From assembly GCF_003111645.1 (NCBI RefSeq), contig NZ_CP022187.1:744001-808000 (forward strand): DNA of 64,000 nt. The letters are read 5' to 3'. Below the pieces are notes generated by a model, which was not told the DNA's origin, searched no databases, and saw only the letters and a program-made list of their open reading frames with translations. Below, piece by piece: positions 25,056-34,519 of this stretch. The translations under genes and the position numbers were made by a program. This DNA comes from Parazoarcus communis (GTDB lineage: Bacteria > Pseudomonadota > Gammaproteobacteria > Burkholderiales > Rhodocyclaceae). Position 1 is the stretch's first letter. Every line of letters begins with the position of its first letter.

Positions 25056-25844
25056 TCAGTTGGGTTCGACGAGGGCCAGGACCCGCAGCGGGCTGCCGGA
25101 ACCGTTGCGGATCTTCAGCGGTGCAGCGAGGATCAATGCACCCTGGGGCGGCAACTGGTCGAGGTTTGTCAGGCACTGAAGGCCGTAGCGGTTGTTGCCA
25201 TGCATGAAGTAGTGGCAGGGGTAAGGGGTGTCCCATGCGTACGACTGGCCCGCATCCGTATTGATCGATTCGACACCGAAGCCCACGACATTGCGCGCTT
25301 CGATCAGCCACTTGACGGTGCCTTCTGCTGGCCCGGGAGTGTGGGCGCCGTCTTCCTTCATGTTCACGTACGCTTCAGGCATTTCGCGCTTCGACCAGTC
25401 GGTACGAAGCAGAACCCAGTTGTGTTCCGGGATCCGGCCATGTTTAGCTTCCCATGCCTCAAGAAACTCGATGGTCAGGACAAAGTCGGGGTTCTCGGCA
25501 ACTTCCTTGCTGCAGTCGATCACGCAGGCCTGGGCCATGAAGTGCTCGGCGGGAATCGTATCGACCGTGTTCTGTTCGTAGTCCTTGCCAGAGATCCAGT
25601 GAGCAGGTGCATCGAAGTGGGTGCCGGTGTGCTCCGAACATGAGAAGTTGTTCCAGTACCACGCCGGGCCACGTTCGTCGTAGTGCGAGATTTCCTCGAT
25701 CTTGAACGGCCACGGCTGGTTGAACTGGGGCGGCAACTGCAAGGCGGGAAACTCGGGCGACAGGGTCTGGGTGAGATCGACCACGCGAATCCGTCCGCTG
25801 AGCAAATCCCCGGCAAACCGGGCCAGGGTGCTGTTCATTGTCAT
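25056..25844 (-). CDS. Cyclase-family metal hydrolase, isatin hydrolase-like (copy 2)
   Basis: 262 residues from the ATG at 25844, which has AGGAG at good spacing; the longer upstream frame is rejected. The metal motif gives His72, His76, Asp78 and His82 (EHTGTHFDAPAHW). Gln223 in YGLQCLTNLDQL replaces the Glu of kynurenine formamidase, as in isatin hydrolase. Predicted to open a cyclic amide or lactone hydrolytically in the cytoplasm. It is monocistronic, ended by its own terminator (24960), and preceded by a 16-bp element shared with copy 3 at 62021. It lies divergent from the Rieske oxygenase at 26323 and just upstream of the iorA promoter. Confidence 0.87.
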   Translation of the reverse strand: MTMNSTLARFAGDLLSGRIRVVDLTQTLSPEFPALQLPPQFNQPWPFKIEEISHYDERGPAWYWNNFSCSEHTGTHFDAPAHWISGKDYEQNTVDTIPAEHFMAQACVIDCSKEVAENPDFVLTIEFLEAWEAKHGRIPEHNWVLLRTDWSKREMPEAYVNMKEDGAHTPGPAEGTVKWLIEARNVVGFGVESINTDAGQSYAWDTPYPCHYFMHGNNRYGLQCLTNLDQLPPQGALILAAPLKIRNGSGSPLRVLALVEPN

Positions 25845-26173
25845 CTGGAGCTCCTGATGGAAAATTTGGGGGGATGCGACCACAAAAGGATGGACGTTGC
25901 CGGACTCGACCGAAATCCGAAAAGCGCATCCGGCTATCCGGTTTGCGCATGCGCTGACGACCTGCGCGGCGATCAGAGGATTTTCGTCCTGTAACGCTGG
26001 CGCTGTAAGGGCGTCACAAGGACGGGAAGAGCGAGAGGAGAAGTGCACTCCCAAACGGACGCACACCGCAAGCGTCAGGGCATGGAACAGTGCAACGCCT
26101 CTCCCGTGTGCGCTGATCGGTGCCCTCGACGGACGAACCCCGGCCCACGCTGGACTGCACTGGTCGGTTTTCG
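25845..26173. promoter_or_regulatory. Divergent intergenic region between copy-2 hydrolase and the Rieske oxygenase
   Basis: No gene is seen. It contains the 16-bp element at 25912-25927 and an adjoining partly conserved block up to about 25948. The side toward the oxygenase ends exactly where the 1490-bp duplicated segment begins (26174). Confidence 0.5.
25912..25927 (-). promoter_or_regulatory. 16-bp element shared with the copy-3 hydrolase promoter
   Basis: GAAATCCGAAAAGCGC on the plus strand, 68 bp upstream of the copy-2 hydrolase start. It is identical at 62862-62877, 53 bp upstream of the copy-3 start. Similarity continues for about 20 bp further upstream (TAGCCG and GCGC blocks), so it is probably a common regulator site, for example for AraC-type proteins. 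Confidence 0.6.
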
Positions 26174-27663
26174 TTTTCTGCGCTTACGGGATAAGGCGTG
26201 TCCGCAATGGAGCGCGTGGTGTGGGTGTGGTGCCTAGGATGTGGCTCATGAAAGTGTTGCCGGGGTGACCGGTGGCGCAGGCGATGAGTTGCGCTAGGCG
26301 CATTTGGACAGGGAGCAAATCAATGGCAGACGAACCGGTAGTGCGTCGGCGGGTGGTGAAGGCGGCGAGCGGGATCAGCGAAGCGCGTGTCAATGGCCAG
26401 AAGACGCAGAGCCAGTACCAGCCGTACAAGGATGCGGCGTGGGGCTTCATCAACCACTGGTATCCGGCGGTGTTCAGCAAGGAGCTGGGCGAGGACGAAG
26501 TGAAGGGCATCCAGATCTGCGGCATTCCGATTGTGCTGCGCCGGGTCGATGGCAAGGTGTATGCGCTCAAGGACCAGTGTCTGCACCGCGGGGTGAGATT
26601 GTCGGAGAAGCCGATGTGCTTCAACAAGAAGACGATCTCGTGCTGGTATCACGGTTTCACCTTCGACCTGAAGGACGGCAAGCTCTCGACCATCGTGGCC
26701 AACCCGGACGACAAGCTGGTGGGTACGACGGGGCTGACGAGCTACCCGACCGAGGAAGTGGCGGGGATGGTGTTCGTGTTCGTGCGTGAGGACGACTTTG
26801 CCGATGAAGACGTGCCGCCCTTGTCGCAGGATCTGCCGTTCCGCTTCCCCGAGAACAGCGAACGCTTCCCGCACCCACTGTGGCCGGCCGCGCCGAGTCT
26901 GCTCGACGCAGACGCGGTAGGTCACGGCATGCACCGGACCGGGTATGGCAACTGGCGCATCGCGTGCGAGAACGGTTTCGACAACGCGCACATCCTGGTG
27001 CACAAGGACAACACCATCGTGCACGCGATGGAATGGGTGCTGCCACTGGGCATCCTGCCCACGAGCGACGACTGCATCACCGTGGTTGAGGATGAGCAAG
27101 GCCCCAAGGGCATGATGCAATGGCTCTTTACCGAGAAATGGGCGCCGGTGCTGGAGAATGAATCGCTGGGGTTGAAGGTTGAAGGGCTCAAGGGTCGCTT
27201 CTACCGTACCTCGGTGGTGCTGCCCGGTGTGCTGATGGTGGAGAACTGGCCGGGCGAGCACATCGTGCAATACGAATGGTACGTGCCGATCACCGACGAC
27301 CTGCATGAATACTGGGAAGTGCTGGTGAAGGTGTGCCCGACGGAGAAGGAACGCGCGGACTTCCAGTACAAGTTCGACCGGGTGTACAAGCCGCTGTGTC
27401 TGCACGGCTTCAATGACTGCGACCTGTACGCACGCGAAGCGATGCAGAACTTCTACGCCGACGGCACGGGCTGGGACGACGAGCAGCTGGTGGCCACCGA
27501 CATCTCGCCGATCACGTGGCGCAAGCTGGCCTCGCGCTGGAACCGTGGCATCGCGAAGCCAGCCAAGGGCGTAGCTGGATCGGTGAAGACGCACAGCATC
27601 CGCTTCAAGGACACGGCCGCAGGCAAGCCGCCCGGCTACTTCGTCGAACAGATCGAAGACTGA
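26174..27663 (+). repeat. 1490-bp direct repeat, copy A (Rieske oxygenase with leader)
   Basis: Matches 43131-44620 in the same orientation with 11 mismatches counted by eye (about 99.3% identity). The 149-bp leader is identical. The match stops exactly at the stop codon. No insertion-sequence ends or target duplications are visible at the borders. Confidence 0.95.
26323..27663 (+). CDS. Rieske oxygenase, 2-oxoquinoline 8-monooxygenase/carbazole dioxygenase type (copy A)
   Basis: 446 residues from the ATG at 26323, with GGGAG 8 bases upstream; a longer frame beginning in the leader is rejected. The Rieske ligands are Cys86, His88, Cys107 and His110 (CLHRG, CWYHGF). The iron site is Asp220, His223 and His227 in ENGFDNAHILVHKDN, the wording typical of homomultimeric, alpha-only oxygenases such as OxoO and CarAa. 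The length equals that recalled for OxoO. The mhpC-B-D-F-E-like genes follow. No reductase is adjacent; the one at 44716 beside copy B must serve both. Copy B differs only at Gly56Ala and Ala414Gly. The exact substrate is inferred, not shown. Confidence 0.88.
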   Translation: MADEPVVRRRVVKAASGISEARVNGQKTQSQYQPYKDAAWGFINHWYPAVFSKELGEDEVKGIQICGIPIVLRRVDGKVYALKDQCLHRGVRLSEKPMCFNKKTISCWYHGFTFDLKDGKLSTIVANPDDKLVGTTGLTSYPTEEVAGMVFVFVREDDFADEDVPPLSQDLPFRFPENSERFPHPLWPAAPSLLDADAVGHGMHRTGYGNWRIACENGFDNAHILVHKDNTIVHAMEWVLPLGILPTSDDCITVVEDEQGPKGMMQWLFTEKWAPVLENESLGLKVEGLKGRFYRTSVVLPGVLMVENWPGEHIVQYEWYVPITDDLHEYWEVLVKVCPTEKERADFQYKFDRVYKPLCLHGFNDCDLYAREAMQNFYADGTGWDDEQLVATDISPITWRKLASRWNRGIAKPAKGVAGSVKTHSIRFKDTAAGKPPGYFVEQIED

Positions 27664-27670
27664 TTCCCTG

Positions 27671-27748
27671 GTCGATGCGCCTGAAGCGCATCGACATCAT
27701 TTCAAGAATTCTTCCCCGTGACAGTGTGCGGGCCGGTCAAGGCCGGCC
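27671..27748 (+). terminator. Two hairpins between the Rieske gene and mhpC-like gene
   Basis: GTCGATGCGC-ctgaa-GCGCATCGAC (27671-27695, perfect 10-bp stem) and GGCCGG-tcaagg-CCGGCC (27731-27748). Neither has a T-run. They begin just past the duplicated segment and could attenuate transcription into the meta-cleavage genes or protect mRNA ends. Confidence 0.45.
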
Positions 27749-27790
27749 TGCGCATGGCCTCGTCACGCCGGAACTCAGGAGTACCAATCT

Positions 27791-28687
27791 GTGACACCTT
27801 CCTTTCAGAGCATCTGGGCTGAACTCCGTCAGACCAGCTTTTGTCAGGGCTGGACCGACGCTGGCGGCGTCAACACCCGTTACCTTCACACCGGCGACCG
27901 TGCCAGTCCTGCCTTGATCATGCTGCACGGTGTTGGCGGACATGCCGAGGCCTATGTGCGCAACCTCAAGGCGCATGGCATGCATTTCTCCACATGGGCG
28001 ATCGACATGATCGGTCACGGCTGGTCCTCTCCCGCGACGAGCGATCTTGAGATCCCGGCCTATATCGAACACCTGTTGCGCTTCATGGACGCGCAGAACA
28101 TCGAGCGCGCGAGTTTCTCGGGTGAGTCGCTGGGCGGGTGGGTGGCTGCCCGTATGGCGATTGACCATCCGGACCGCGTCGAACGTCTGGTGTTGAACAC
28201 GGCTGGTGGGTCGCAGGCGGATCCGGCCGTGATGTCACGGCTGAAATCCTTGTCATTGCAGGCCGCGAGTGACCCTTCGTGGGACTTCATCAAGGCACGC
28301 GTTGAGTGGCTGATGGCGGACAAGACCAAGGCTTACGACGATCTGATCGCGACTCGTCAGGCGATCTATGCTCAGCCCGGTATGGCTGCGGGCATGAAGC
28401 ACAACATGGTGTTGCAGGACATGGAAACCCGGCTGCGCAATCTGATCGCGGCCGAAGACTATGCCCGCATCGCGGCACCGACGCTGGTGCTGTGGACCTC
28501 AGATGACCCCACTGCGGACGTCACCGAGGGCCGGCGCATCGCGTCGATGATTCCGGGTGCCTTGTTCACTGTCATGGACGGCTGCGGCCACTGGCCCCAG
28601 TTCGAGGACCCGGCCACCTTCAACCGGATCCATCTTGCGTTTCTCCTTGGCGGTGCCGTCCCCGAAGCGGTTCGCGTGGGGCCGTAA
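27791..28687 (+). CDS. Alpha/beta hydrolase for a meta-cleavage product (MhpC-like)
   Basis: 298 residues from a GTG at 27791 with AGGAG upstream. It has [14 protein letters not shown] (oxyanion loop), the nucleophile elbow FSGESLGGW, an acid in WTSDDPT and the C-terminal GCGHWPQFE histidine. The family hydrolyses C-C bonds in ring-fission products. Directly followed by an MhpB-like extradiol dioxygenase, so its substrate would be the product of that enzyme, for example a 2-hydroxy-6-ketonona-dienedioate, giving succinate and 2-hydroxypenta-2,4-dienoate. First gene of the mhpC-B-D-F-E-like block. Confidence 0.85.
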   Translation: MTPSFQSIWAELRQTSFCQGWTDAGGVNTRYLHTGDRASPALIMLHGVGGHAEAYVRNLKAHGMHFSTWAIDMIGHGWSSPATSDLEIPAYIEHLLRFMDAQNIERASFSGESLGGWVAARMAIDHPDRVERLVLNTAGGSQADPAVMSRLKSLSLQAASDPSWDFIKARVEWLMADKTKAYDDLIATRQAIYAQPGMAAGMKHNMVLQDMETRLRNLIAAEDYARIAAPTLVLWTSDDPTADVTEGRRIASMIPGALFTVMDGCGHWPQFEDPATFNRIHLAFLLGGAVPEAVRVGP

Positions 28688-28700
28688 GGGACACCGCCCC

Positions 28701-29744
28701 ATGAAAGCAATGCTGCAGTGCATGTCGCACACCCCGTTGAAGGGCTATTTCGATCCGTCGCCAGATGTCGTCGGCGAAGTGGCGGATCTCGTGAATGCGG
28801 TGCGTGAAGAAGTGGCGTGCTTCGACCCGGAGGTGATCTACCTGTTTGCACCCGATCACTACAACGGCGTCTTCCTCGATCTCATGCCGCAGTTCTGTAT
28901 CGGCATGGGTGCGACGTCGGTGGGTGATTACATGACACCGGATGGCCCCCTTGATGTGCCGCGCCAGCTTGCAGAGCGGTGCGCCGAGGCGGTGATCGAT
29001 TGCGGCATCGACCTGGCGTTCTCGTACCGGATGCAGGTGGATCATGGCTTTGCGCAGGCACTGGTCGAGATGACCGGAGCGCTCGATCGCTACCCGGTGA
29101 TCCCCATCATGATCAACGCCGTCGCGCCGCCTCTGGTCAGTTTCAAGCGTGCACGCCAACTGGGTGAGGCGCTCGGGCGCTTTGCCGGGCACGAGCATGA
29201 ACGGGTGCTGTTCATCGGCTCCGGCGGGCTGTCTCACAACCCGCCGATTCCTGCGATTGCCACGGCAAGCGATCCGGTAGTCATCGAGCGTCTGATTGCG
29301 GGTCGTCACCCGACGCCCGAAGCGCGGGATGCACGCCAGAAACGCACGATCGCCGCAGCGCGCGCGTTCGCGGCCGGTGACGGTGGGTTGCATGCATTGA
29401 GCCCCGAATGGGATCGAGCCTTCATGCGCCAGGTGCAGGCGCGTGACTGGTCGGCAATCGATGCCTATCGCAACGACGAAGTGAGCAAAGCCGCAGGTGC
29501 TTCAACCCATGAAGCCAAGACCTGGGTCGCCGCGGCGGCGGCAATGGAGGCGGCCTGCGCTCAGGGCTGGAAGGCGGAAGCGCGCTATTACCGTCCGATT
29601 CCCGAATGGGTCGCCGGGTTCGGTGCGCTCTCGGGATACAGCCATGAAGGCCCCAGTAAGTCCAGAGGTGGCGCTGCGCCCGCAGGCCGGTTGCAGTGTC
29701 AATCGAAACAAGATCGGAAAGGAACTTCAGATGAGTCAGCTTGA
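28701..29744 (+). CDS. Extradiol dioxygenase, 2,3-dihydroxyphenylpropionate 1,2-dioxygenase type (MhpB-like)
   Basis: 347 residues from the ATG at 28701. It belongs to the LigB superfamily (class III extradiol enzymes): it starts [13 protein letters not shown], has [19 protein letters not shown] with a metal/acid-base His, and a later [12 protein letters not shown]. It uses Fe(II) to cleave the ring of a 3-alkylcatechol acid. E. coli MhpB is about 314 residues; this protein has a tail beyond GFGALSGY rich in Ser/Gly/Lys that overlaps the mhpD-like start by 14 bp. MhpB-type chemistry directly behind an OMO-type oxygenase is what the 8-hydroxycoumarin route of quinoline degradation needs. Confidence 0.87.
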   Translation: MKAMLQCMSHTPLKGYFDPSPDVVGEVADLVNAVREEVACFDPEVIYLFAPDHYNGVFLDLMPQFCIGMGATSVGDYMTPDGPLDVPRQLAERCAEAVIDCGIDLAFSYRMQVDHGFAQALVEMTGALDRYPVIPIMINAVAPPLVSFKRARQLGEALGRFAGHEHERVLFIGSGGLSHNPPIPAIATASDPVVIERLIAGRHPTPEARDARQKRTIAAARAFAAGDGGLHALSPEWDRAFMRQVQARDWSAIDAYRNDEVSKAAGASTHEAKTWVAAAAAMEAACAQGWKAEARYYRPIPEWVAGFGALSGYSHEGPSKSRGGAAPAGRLQCQSKQDRKGTSDESA

Positions 29745-30519
29745 TATCGTGGCCGCAGCCGATGCGCTCTACGCCGCCGCATGCAGTGGCAAGGCCGTGG
29801 CGCCGCTGCGCGACCGGGTTGAGCAGGCGTCGGCCGAAACGGCCTATGCAATCCAGTCGCACAACACCCGGCGCGCAATGGTTGAGGGCCGCCGTCTGGT
29901 GGGGCGGAAGATCGGTTTGACCTCACCAGCGGTGCAGCGTCAGCTGGGTGTCGATCAACCCGACTTCGGCATGCTGTTTGCCGACATGGCTGTTGGCGAT
30001 GCCGAGCCGGTGGCCAAGGGCAGGTTGATCCAGCCCAAGGTCGAGGCGGAGATCGCGTTCGTACTGGGCAAGGATCTGTGCTTCGAACGGCACACCTATG
30101 CCGATCTGCTGGGCGCCGTCGAATACTGCCTGCCCGCAGTCGAGATCGTGGACAGTCGGATCGCGGACTGGCGCATCAGCCTGTTCGATACCGTTGCCGA
30201 CAACGCCTCGTCCGGGCTCTTCGTCCTCGGCAGTACACCGGTCAGGGCGAGCCGCTTCGACATGGGGCGCTGTGCGATGACGATGCAGGAAGGCGGGCGG
30301 GCTGTCTCCGAAGGCAACGCGCGCGCCTGCCTCGGCAATCCGCTCAATGCAGCAGTCTGGCTCGCCGACATGCTGGTGCGCGTCGGTCAGCCACTGCAGG
30401 CCGGTGACATCGTGCTTACCGGCGCGCTGGGTCCGATGGTCGCGGTTGATGCGACACGGGCGCAGTCCTTCGCGGTGGACATCGAAGGCCTGGGTCACGT
30501 TGAGGCGCGCTTTGATTGA
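29731..30519 (+). CDS. mhpD: 2-oxopent-4-enoate (2-hydroxypentadienoate) hydratase
   Basis: 262 residues from the ATG at 29731 with AAGGA upstream; upstream frame extension overlaps the previous gene and is not used. Family signs are [41 protein letters not shown] and [24 protein letters not shown], matching the fumarylacetoacetate-hydrolase-like fold of MhpD/XylJ/DmpE. It adds water to 2-hydroxypenta-2,4-dienoate to give 4-hydroxy-2-oxovalerate, using Mg/Mn. Lies between MhpB-like and acetaldehyde dehydrogenase genes in the usual catabolic order. Confidence 0.92.
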   Translation: MSQLDIVAAADALYAAACSGKAVAPLRDRVEQASAETAYAIQSHNTRRAMVEGRRLVGRKIGLTSPAVQRQLGVDQPDFGMLFADMAVGDAEPVAKGRLIQPKVEAEIAFVLGKDLCFERHTYADLLGAVEYCLPAVEIVDSRIADWRISLFDTVADNASSGLFVLGSTPVRASRFDMGRCAMTMQEGGRAVSEGNARACLGNPLNAAVWLADMLVRVGQPLQAGDIVLTGALGPMVAVDATRAQSFAVDIEGLGHVEARFD

Positions 30520-30615
30520 TGCGCGCTGTGCCTGTGGCGGGCTCGTAACGCCTCGACGGGCGGTGCGCCCGCCGCGTGATCTCTTTCCACACAGTATCGA
30601 TCGACAGGAAACCCC

Positions 30616-31539
30616 ATGACCAAGATCAAATGCGCGCTGATCGGCCCCGGCAACATCGGCACCGATCTGCTGTACAAACTCAAACGTAGCCCGGTGCTCG
30701 AGCCCGTGTGGATGGTGGGTATCGACGCCACATCCGAGGGGCTGGCGCGTGCCCGCGAACTGGGCCTCAAGACCACCGCCGACGGTGTCGACGGGTTGCT
30801 GCCGCATGTGAAGGCTGACGGCATCCAGATCGCCTTCGATGCCACCAGCGCTTACGTCCATGCTGAGAACAGTCGCAAGCTCAATGAGCTCGGCGTGCTG
30901 ATGATCGACCTTACCCCCGCGGCCATTGGCCCCTTCTGCGTGCCGCCGGTCAATCTGGTCGAGCACGTGGGCAAGGGCGAGATGAATGTGAACATGGTCA
31001 CCTGCGGTGGTCAGGCCACCATCCCCATGGTGGCGGCAGTCAGCCGCGTGCAGCCGGTGGCCTATGGCGAGATCGTCGCCACCGTGTCGTCGAAATCCGC
31101 CGGTCCCGGCACACGTAAGAACATCGACGAATTCACCCGCACCACCTCGGGCGCGGTAGAGAAGGTGGGTGGCGCAAAGAAAGGCAAGGCCATCATCATC
31201 CTCAACCCGGCCGAGCCCCCGCTGATCATGCGCGACACGGTGCATTGCCTGACCGAGACCGAACCCGATCAGGCCGCGATCACCGCATCGATCCACGCCA
31301 TGATCAAGGAAGTGCAGAAATACGTGCCCGGCTACAAGCTGGTCAATGGTCCGGTGTTCGATGGCAAGCGCGTGTCGGTGTTCATGGAAGTCGAAGGTCT
31401 TGGCGACTACCTGCCCAAGTACGCCGGCAACCTCGACATCATGACCGCAGCCGCCGCACGCACTGCCGAGATGTTTGCCGAAGAGATCCTCGCCGGCCGT
31501 CTCACCCTCGAACCCAACCGCGCAACGATGGCCGCCTGA
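30616..31539 (+). CDS. mhpF: Acetaldehyde dehydrogenase (acylating)
   Basis: 307 residues, the usual length of MhpF/DmpF. NAD-binding [17 protein letters not shown] at the N-terminus and the catalytic Cys in [16 protein letters not shown] (about residue 132). It converts acetaldehyde, CoA and NAD+ to acetyl-CoA. It forms a channelling complex with the aldolase encoded 23 bp downstream. In the meta-cleavage block it handles the C2 product of 4-hydroxy-2-oxovalerate cleavage. Confidence 0.95.
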   Translation: MTKIKCALIGPGNIGTDLLYKLKRSPVLEPVWMVGIDATSEGLARARELGLKTTADGVDGLLPHVKADGIQIAFDATSAYVHAENSRKLNELGVLMIDLTPAAIGPFCVPPVNLVEHVGKGEMNVNMVTCGGQATIPMVAAVSRVQPVAYGEIVATVSSKSAGPGTRKNIDEFTRTTSGAVEKVGGAKKGKAIIILNPAEPPLIMRDTVHCLTETEPDQAAITASIHAMIKEVQKYVPGYKLVNGPVFDGKRVSVFMEVEGLGDYLPKYAGNLDIMTAAAARTAEMFAEEILAGRLTLEPNRATMAA

Positions 31540-31562
31540 GCGCTTGCCTGAAGGAGATGAAC

Positions 31563-32591
31563 ATGGATCTACGCGGCAAGAAAATCACCGTCCACGACAT
31601 GACCCTGCGTGACGGCATGCACCCCAAGCGTCACCTGATGACACTCGAGCAGATGAAGACCATCGCCTGCGGGCTCGACGATGCAGGCATCCCGCTGATC
31701 GAGGTCACCCACGGCGACGGCCTCGGCGGCAGTTCGGTGAACTACGGCTTTCCCGCGCACACCGATGAGGAATACCTCGGTGCGGTGATTCCGTTGATGA
31801 AGCAGGCCAAGGTCTCGGCGCTGCTGCTGCCGGGCATCGGCACCGTTGATCATCTGAAAATGGCGCACGAGCTTGGCGTAAGTACCATCCGCGTGGCCAC
31901 CCACTGCACCGAGGCAGACGTCTCCGAGCAGCACATCGGCATGGCGCGAAAGCTGGGCATGGACACTGTCGGCTTTCTGATGATGGCGCACATGAACAGC
32001 CCCGAAGGGCTGGTGAAGCAAGCCAGGCTGATGGAAAGCTACGGCGCCAACTGCATCTACGTGACCGACTCGGCCGGGCACCTCTTGCCCGACACGGTGA
32101 AAGCGCGCCTTAGCGCAGTGCGTGATGCCCTCAAGCCCGAAACCGAGCTCGGTTTTCACGGCCACCACAACCTCGCCATGGGCGTCGCCAACTCCATCGC
32201 CGCCGTCGAGGTCGGTGCCACCCGCATCGATGCGGCTGCCGCGGGGCTGGGTGCCGGCGCGGGTAACACCCCGATGGAAGTGCTGATCGCGGTGTGCGAC
32301 CTGATGGGCATCGAGACCGGCGTCGACGTGTTCAAGATCCAGGATGTGGCCGAAGACCTTGTGGTGCCGATCATGGACTTTCCGATCCGCATCGACCGCG
32401 ACGCGCTTACGCTCGGTTACGCCGGCGTGTATGGCTCTTTCCTGCTGTTTGCCAAGCGCGCAGAGAAGAAATACGGCGTGCCGGCACGCGACATTCTGGT
32501 CGAGATGGGCCGGCGCGGCATGGTCGGCGGGCAGGAAGACATGATCGAGGACACGGCGATGAATCTGGCCCGGGAAAGATCGGCGGCCTGA
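31563..32591 (+). CDS. mhpE: 4-hydroxy-2-oxovalerate aldolase
   Basis: 342 residues. The start at 31563 is set by AAGGAG six bases upstream; the ATG at 31557 is too close to it. HMGL-like TIM barrel with [15 protein letters not shown] (Arg/Asp catalytic and metal residues), [15 protein letters not shown] (metal His) and the C-terminal DmpG-type communication domain ending RERSAA. It splits 4-hydroxy-2-oxovalerate to pyruvate and acetaldehyde, passed to the acetaldehyde dehydrogenase. Last enzyme of the core meta-cleavage set; both ring-cleavage routes in the window probably drain through it. Confidence 0.95.
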   Translation: MDLRGKKITVHDMTLRDGMHPKRHLMTLEQMKTIACGLDDAGIPLIEVTHGDGLGGSSVNYGFPAHTDEEYLGAVIPLMKQAKVSALLLPGIGTVDHLKMAHELGVSTIRVATHCTEADVSEQHIGMARKLGMDTVGFLMMAHMNSPEGLVKQARLMESYGANCIYVTDSAGHLLPDTVKARLSAVRDALKPETELGFHGHHNLAMGVANSIAAVEVGATRIDAAAAGLGAGAGNTPMEVLIAVCDLMGIETGVDVFKIQDVAEDLVVPIMDFPIRIDRDALTLGYAGVYGSFLLFAKRAEKKYGVPARDILVEMGRRGMVGGQEDMIEDTAMNLARERSAA

Positions 32592-32601
32592 CGAGACCGC
32601 A

Positions 32602-32631
32602 GCCGCGCGCCCAGCTTGGCGGGTGCGCGGC
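32602..32631 (+). terminator. GC-rich hairpin after the aldolase gene
   Basis: GCCGCGCGCCC pairs with GGGTGCGCGGC across an 8-base loop with one G-T opposition. No T-run follows. May partly end the mhp-like transcript ahead of the dehydrogenase gene 120 bp further on. Confidence 0.45.
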
Positions 32632-32750
32632 GCTGCTCCAGCTTTGTGGTACCGCCGTTCGGCGTGCCACGTGACCACAGCGCGGCCCGTCCGGGCGGTC
32701 GCTGACCGGAAGGGTGCCCCGACAGTGCGCCCACACCCCAGGAGAGAGAC

Positions 32751-33857
32751 ATGGCGATGATGAAGGCGGCCCGGTTGCATGAAATCGGCGGAAAGTTCGT
32801 GCTTGACGAGGTGCCGGTTCCCGCACCCGGAAAACACGATGTGCTGGTCAAGGTCGAGGCCTGTGGAGTGATCCCGAACCTCAGGAACGTTGTGACGCAT
32901 TTCCCGACCTGGTATCCGTTCCTGCCGCTTCCCGCATTGCCCGCCATCTTCGGGCTCGACGCGGCCGGAACGATCGCCGCGGTTGGCGAGGGCGTGACCT
33001 CGTTCAAGGTGGGCGAACGGGTCTATGTGAATCCGGGTGTCGGATGTGGTGAGTGCCGTCATTGCAAGCGTGGCGAGCCGACGCGGTGCGATGCTTACAC
33101 CTTCATGGGCTACTTCGGCTTCGGGAAGGACTCGCAGCGCATCTTCGAGAAGTATCCGTATGCGGGTTACGCGGAGTACACCACCGCGCCTGCTGCAAAC
33201 CTGGTGCGTCTGCCCTATAGTCTGAAGAGTGCGGACGCTGCACGTTTTGGCTATCTTGGTACTGCGTACTCAGCCATCCGCAAGTCCGGGCTGAGGCCGG
33301 GGCAGGACATTCTCATTCTCGGTGCGACGGGGACGCTGGGCGTTGGCGCAGTGCTGCTTGCGCTGGCATTCGGTGCGTCCCGTGTGGTCGTGGTTGCGCG
33401 CGACGCGGCAGCACTCGGCAGGCTCGTCGCACTCGATCCGCAACGGGTCATCGCGATCACGCTCGGCGAAGGCAGCATCCATGAGCAGGTCCGTGGCCGG
33501 ATCCCGGACGGGGTCGACGTGATGCTCGATACGCTCGGCGCCAAGGCGCCCGCCGAACTCTCGGTCGACGCCATGCAGGCCGTCATCCGGGGGGGACGCA
33601 TCATCCAGATTGGCGGTGTTGCCGGCCCGATTCCGATCGATCCGCACCCGTTCATGTGCGCCCAGCTGCAATACATCGGCTCGCTCTGGTTTACCCCGGC
33701 AGAGGGTGACGAGATGGCCAGCATGATTGCCGCGGGTAGCGTCGATCTCGGCCTGCTCGAATCGCGCCCGTTCGGCCTCGACCAGCTCAATGAAGCACTT
33801 GATGAGATCGAGGCGAACGGCAACGGTTTCGCCAACTTCCACATTCGCGTGCAGTAG
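32751..33857 (+). CDS. Medium-chain dehydrogenase/reductase with altered catalytic zinc site
   Basis: 368 residues. It keeps the structural zinc loop CGECRHCKRGEPTRC (about 98-112) and the cofactor motif LGATGTLGVGAVLLALAFGA. The usual catalytic-zinc elements are changed: CGVIPNLRNV replaces CGxCGTDLH, and IFGLDAAG replaces GHExAG, so the His ligand is gone. It may thus reduce an activated double bond or act without catalytic zinc rather than oxidise an alcohol. It follows the meta-cleavage genes by 160 bp. A reductase for an unsaturated lactone/coumarin-like intermediate is one possibility (inference). Confidence 0.82.
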   Translation: MAMMKAARLHEIGGKFVLDEVPVPAPGKHDVLVKVEACGVIPNLRNVVTHFPTWYPFLPLPALPAIFGLDAAGTIAAVGEGVTSFKVGERVYVNPGVGCGECRHCKRGEPTRCDAYTFMGYFGFGKDSQRIFEKYPYAGYAEYTTAPAANLVRLPYSLKSADAARFGYLGTAYSAIRKSGLRPGQDILILGATGTLGVGAVLLALAFGASRVVVVARDAAALGRLVALDPQRVIAITLGEGSIHEQVRGRIPDGVDVMLDTLGAKAPAELSVDAMQAVIRGGRIIQIGGVAGPIPIDPHPFMCAQLQYIGSLWFTPAEGDEMASMIAAGSVDLGLLESRPFGLDQLNEALDEIEANGNGFANFHIRVQ

Positions 33858-33951
33858 TTCCATTACCCGGCCACAACGCCGTCCGCGCATAGGCGACGGC
33901 GCTGTGGCCGCAGAGAAGGATCGTTCCGCAAACGCACAGGAGAGCATCAAA

Positions 33952-34488
33952 ATGCAGGGAAATCGTGTTGTAACTGGTCACAACGCCAGCGGAAAGGCAG
34001 AAGTCGTCCTCTCGGGGCCGGTGCCGGGCAGTAGCGAGTTCGAGCACACGCCGGGCTTCTCGGCTGCAGTCGTGTGGCAGACCACTGCGGAGCCGAAAAT
34101 CGCCGCCCGCGCGTCTGATCCGGTGCTCGGACTCGAGTCCGTCATGCCGATGGTGGGCGGGACGACCGCAATGCTTGTCACCTTTCCGCCGGACAGCCTG
34201 TCTGCGGGCCCTGATTTCGATCCGGAGAAGGCCGGCGCCGAGTTCGCGCAGCGTCTGCCCGGTCTCGTGGACACCTTCGAGGCGGATGGATCGGGCTATC
34301 ACCAGACCGACACGATCGACTACGGTGTGGTCATCGACGGCGAAATCTGGCTGGACCTTGGCGAAGGTGAAGAGAAGCGCCTGGGCAAGGGAGATGTTGT
34401 TGTCCAGGTCGGCACCCGGCACGCATGGCGAAATCGGGGTACCGAACCTGCGCGCATCTTCTTCGTGCTGATGGGCGCGCGCCGCTAA
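33952..34488 (+). CDS. Cupin-domain protein
   Basis: 178 residues from the ATG at 33952 with AGGAG 10 bases upstream. The C-terminal half is a cupin_2 barrel: TDTIDYGVVIDGEIWLDLG, then KGDVVVQVGTRHAWRNRG and IFFVLMGARR. Only part of the classic His/Glu metal set is evident (His in the TRHAW segment and in GYHQTD). The N-terminal 90 residues resemble a second, weaker beta domain. Function unknown; it could be a small-molecule sensor or an isomerase/lyase. It converges with the GntR gene (31 bp between stops). Confidence 0.78.
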   Translation: MQGNRVVTGHNASGKAEVVLSGPVPGSSEFEHTPGFSAAVVWQTTAEPKIAARASDPVLGLESVMPMVGGTTAMLVTFPPDSLSAGPDFDPEKAGAEFAQRLPGLVDTFEADGSGYHQTDTIDYGVVIDGEIWLDLGEGEEKRLGKGDVVVQVGTRHAWRNRGTEPARIFFVLMGARR

Positions 34489-34519
34489 GCGACCACACGC
34501 CACAGCCGACCGGCGGCGC

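Noticed and set aside
26320-27594. Long open frame antisense to the Rieske oxygenase, seen again at 43277-44713
   Set aside because: It exists in both copies only because the DNA is duplicated. The translation is His/Arg/Val-rich with no domain, and the sense strand has a clear enzyme.
26323-27663. Assignment as carbazole 1,9a-dioxygenase CarAa
   Set aside because: Motifs fit the CarAa group, but no CarAc ferredoxin or CarBaBb-type genes are present, and the reductase has its own ferredoxin domain as in OxoR. The 2-oxoquinoline type fits the neighbours better.
29923-33062. Long minus-strand frames over the mhpD-F-E and dehydrogenase genes
   Set aside because: Shadows of GC-rich sense codons; no ribosome sites and no recognisable domains, while the plus strand encodes complete enzymes.
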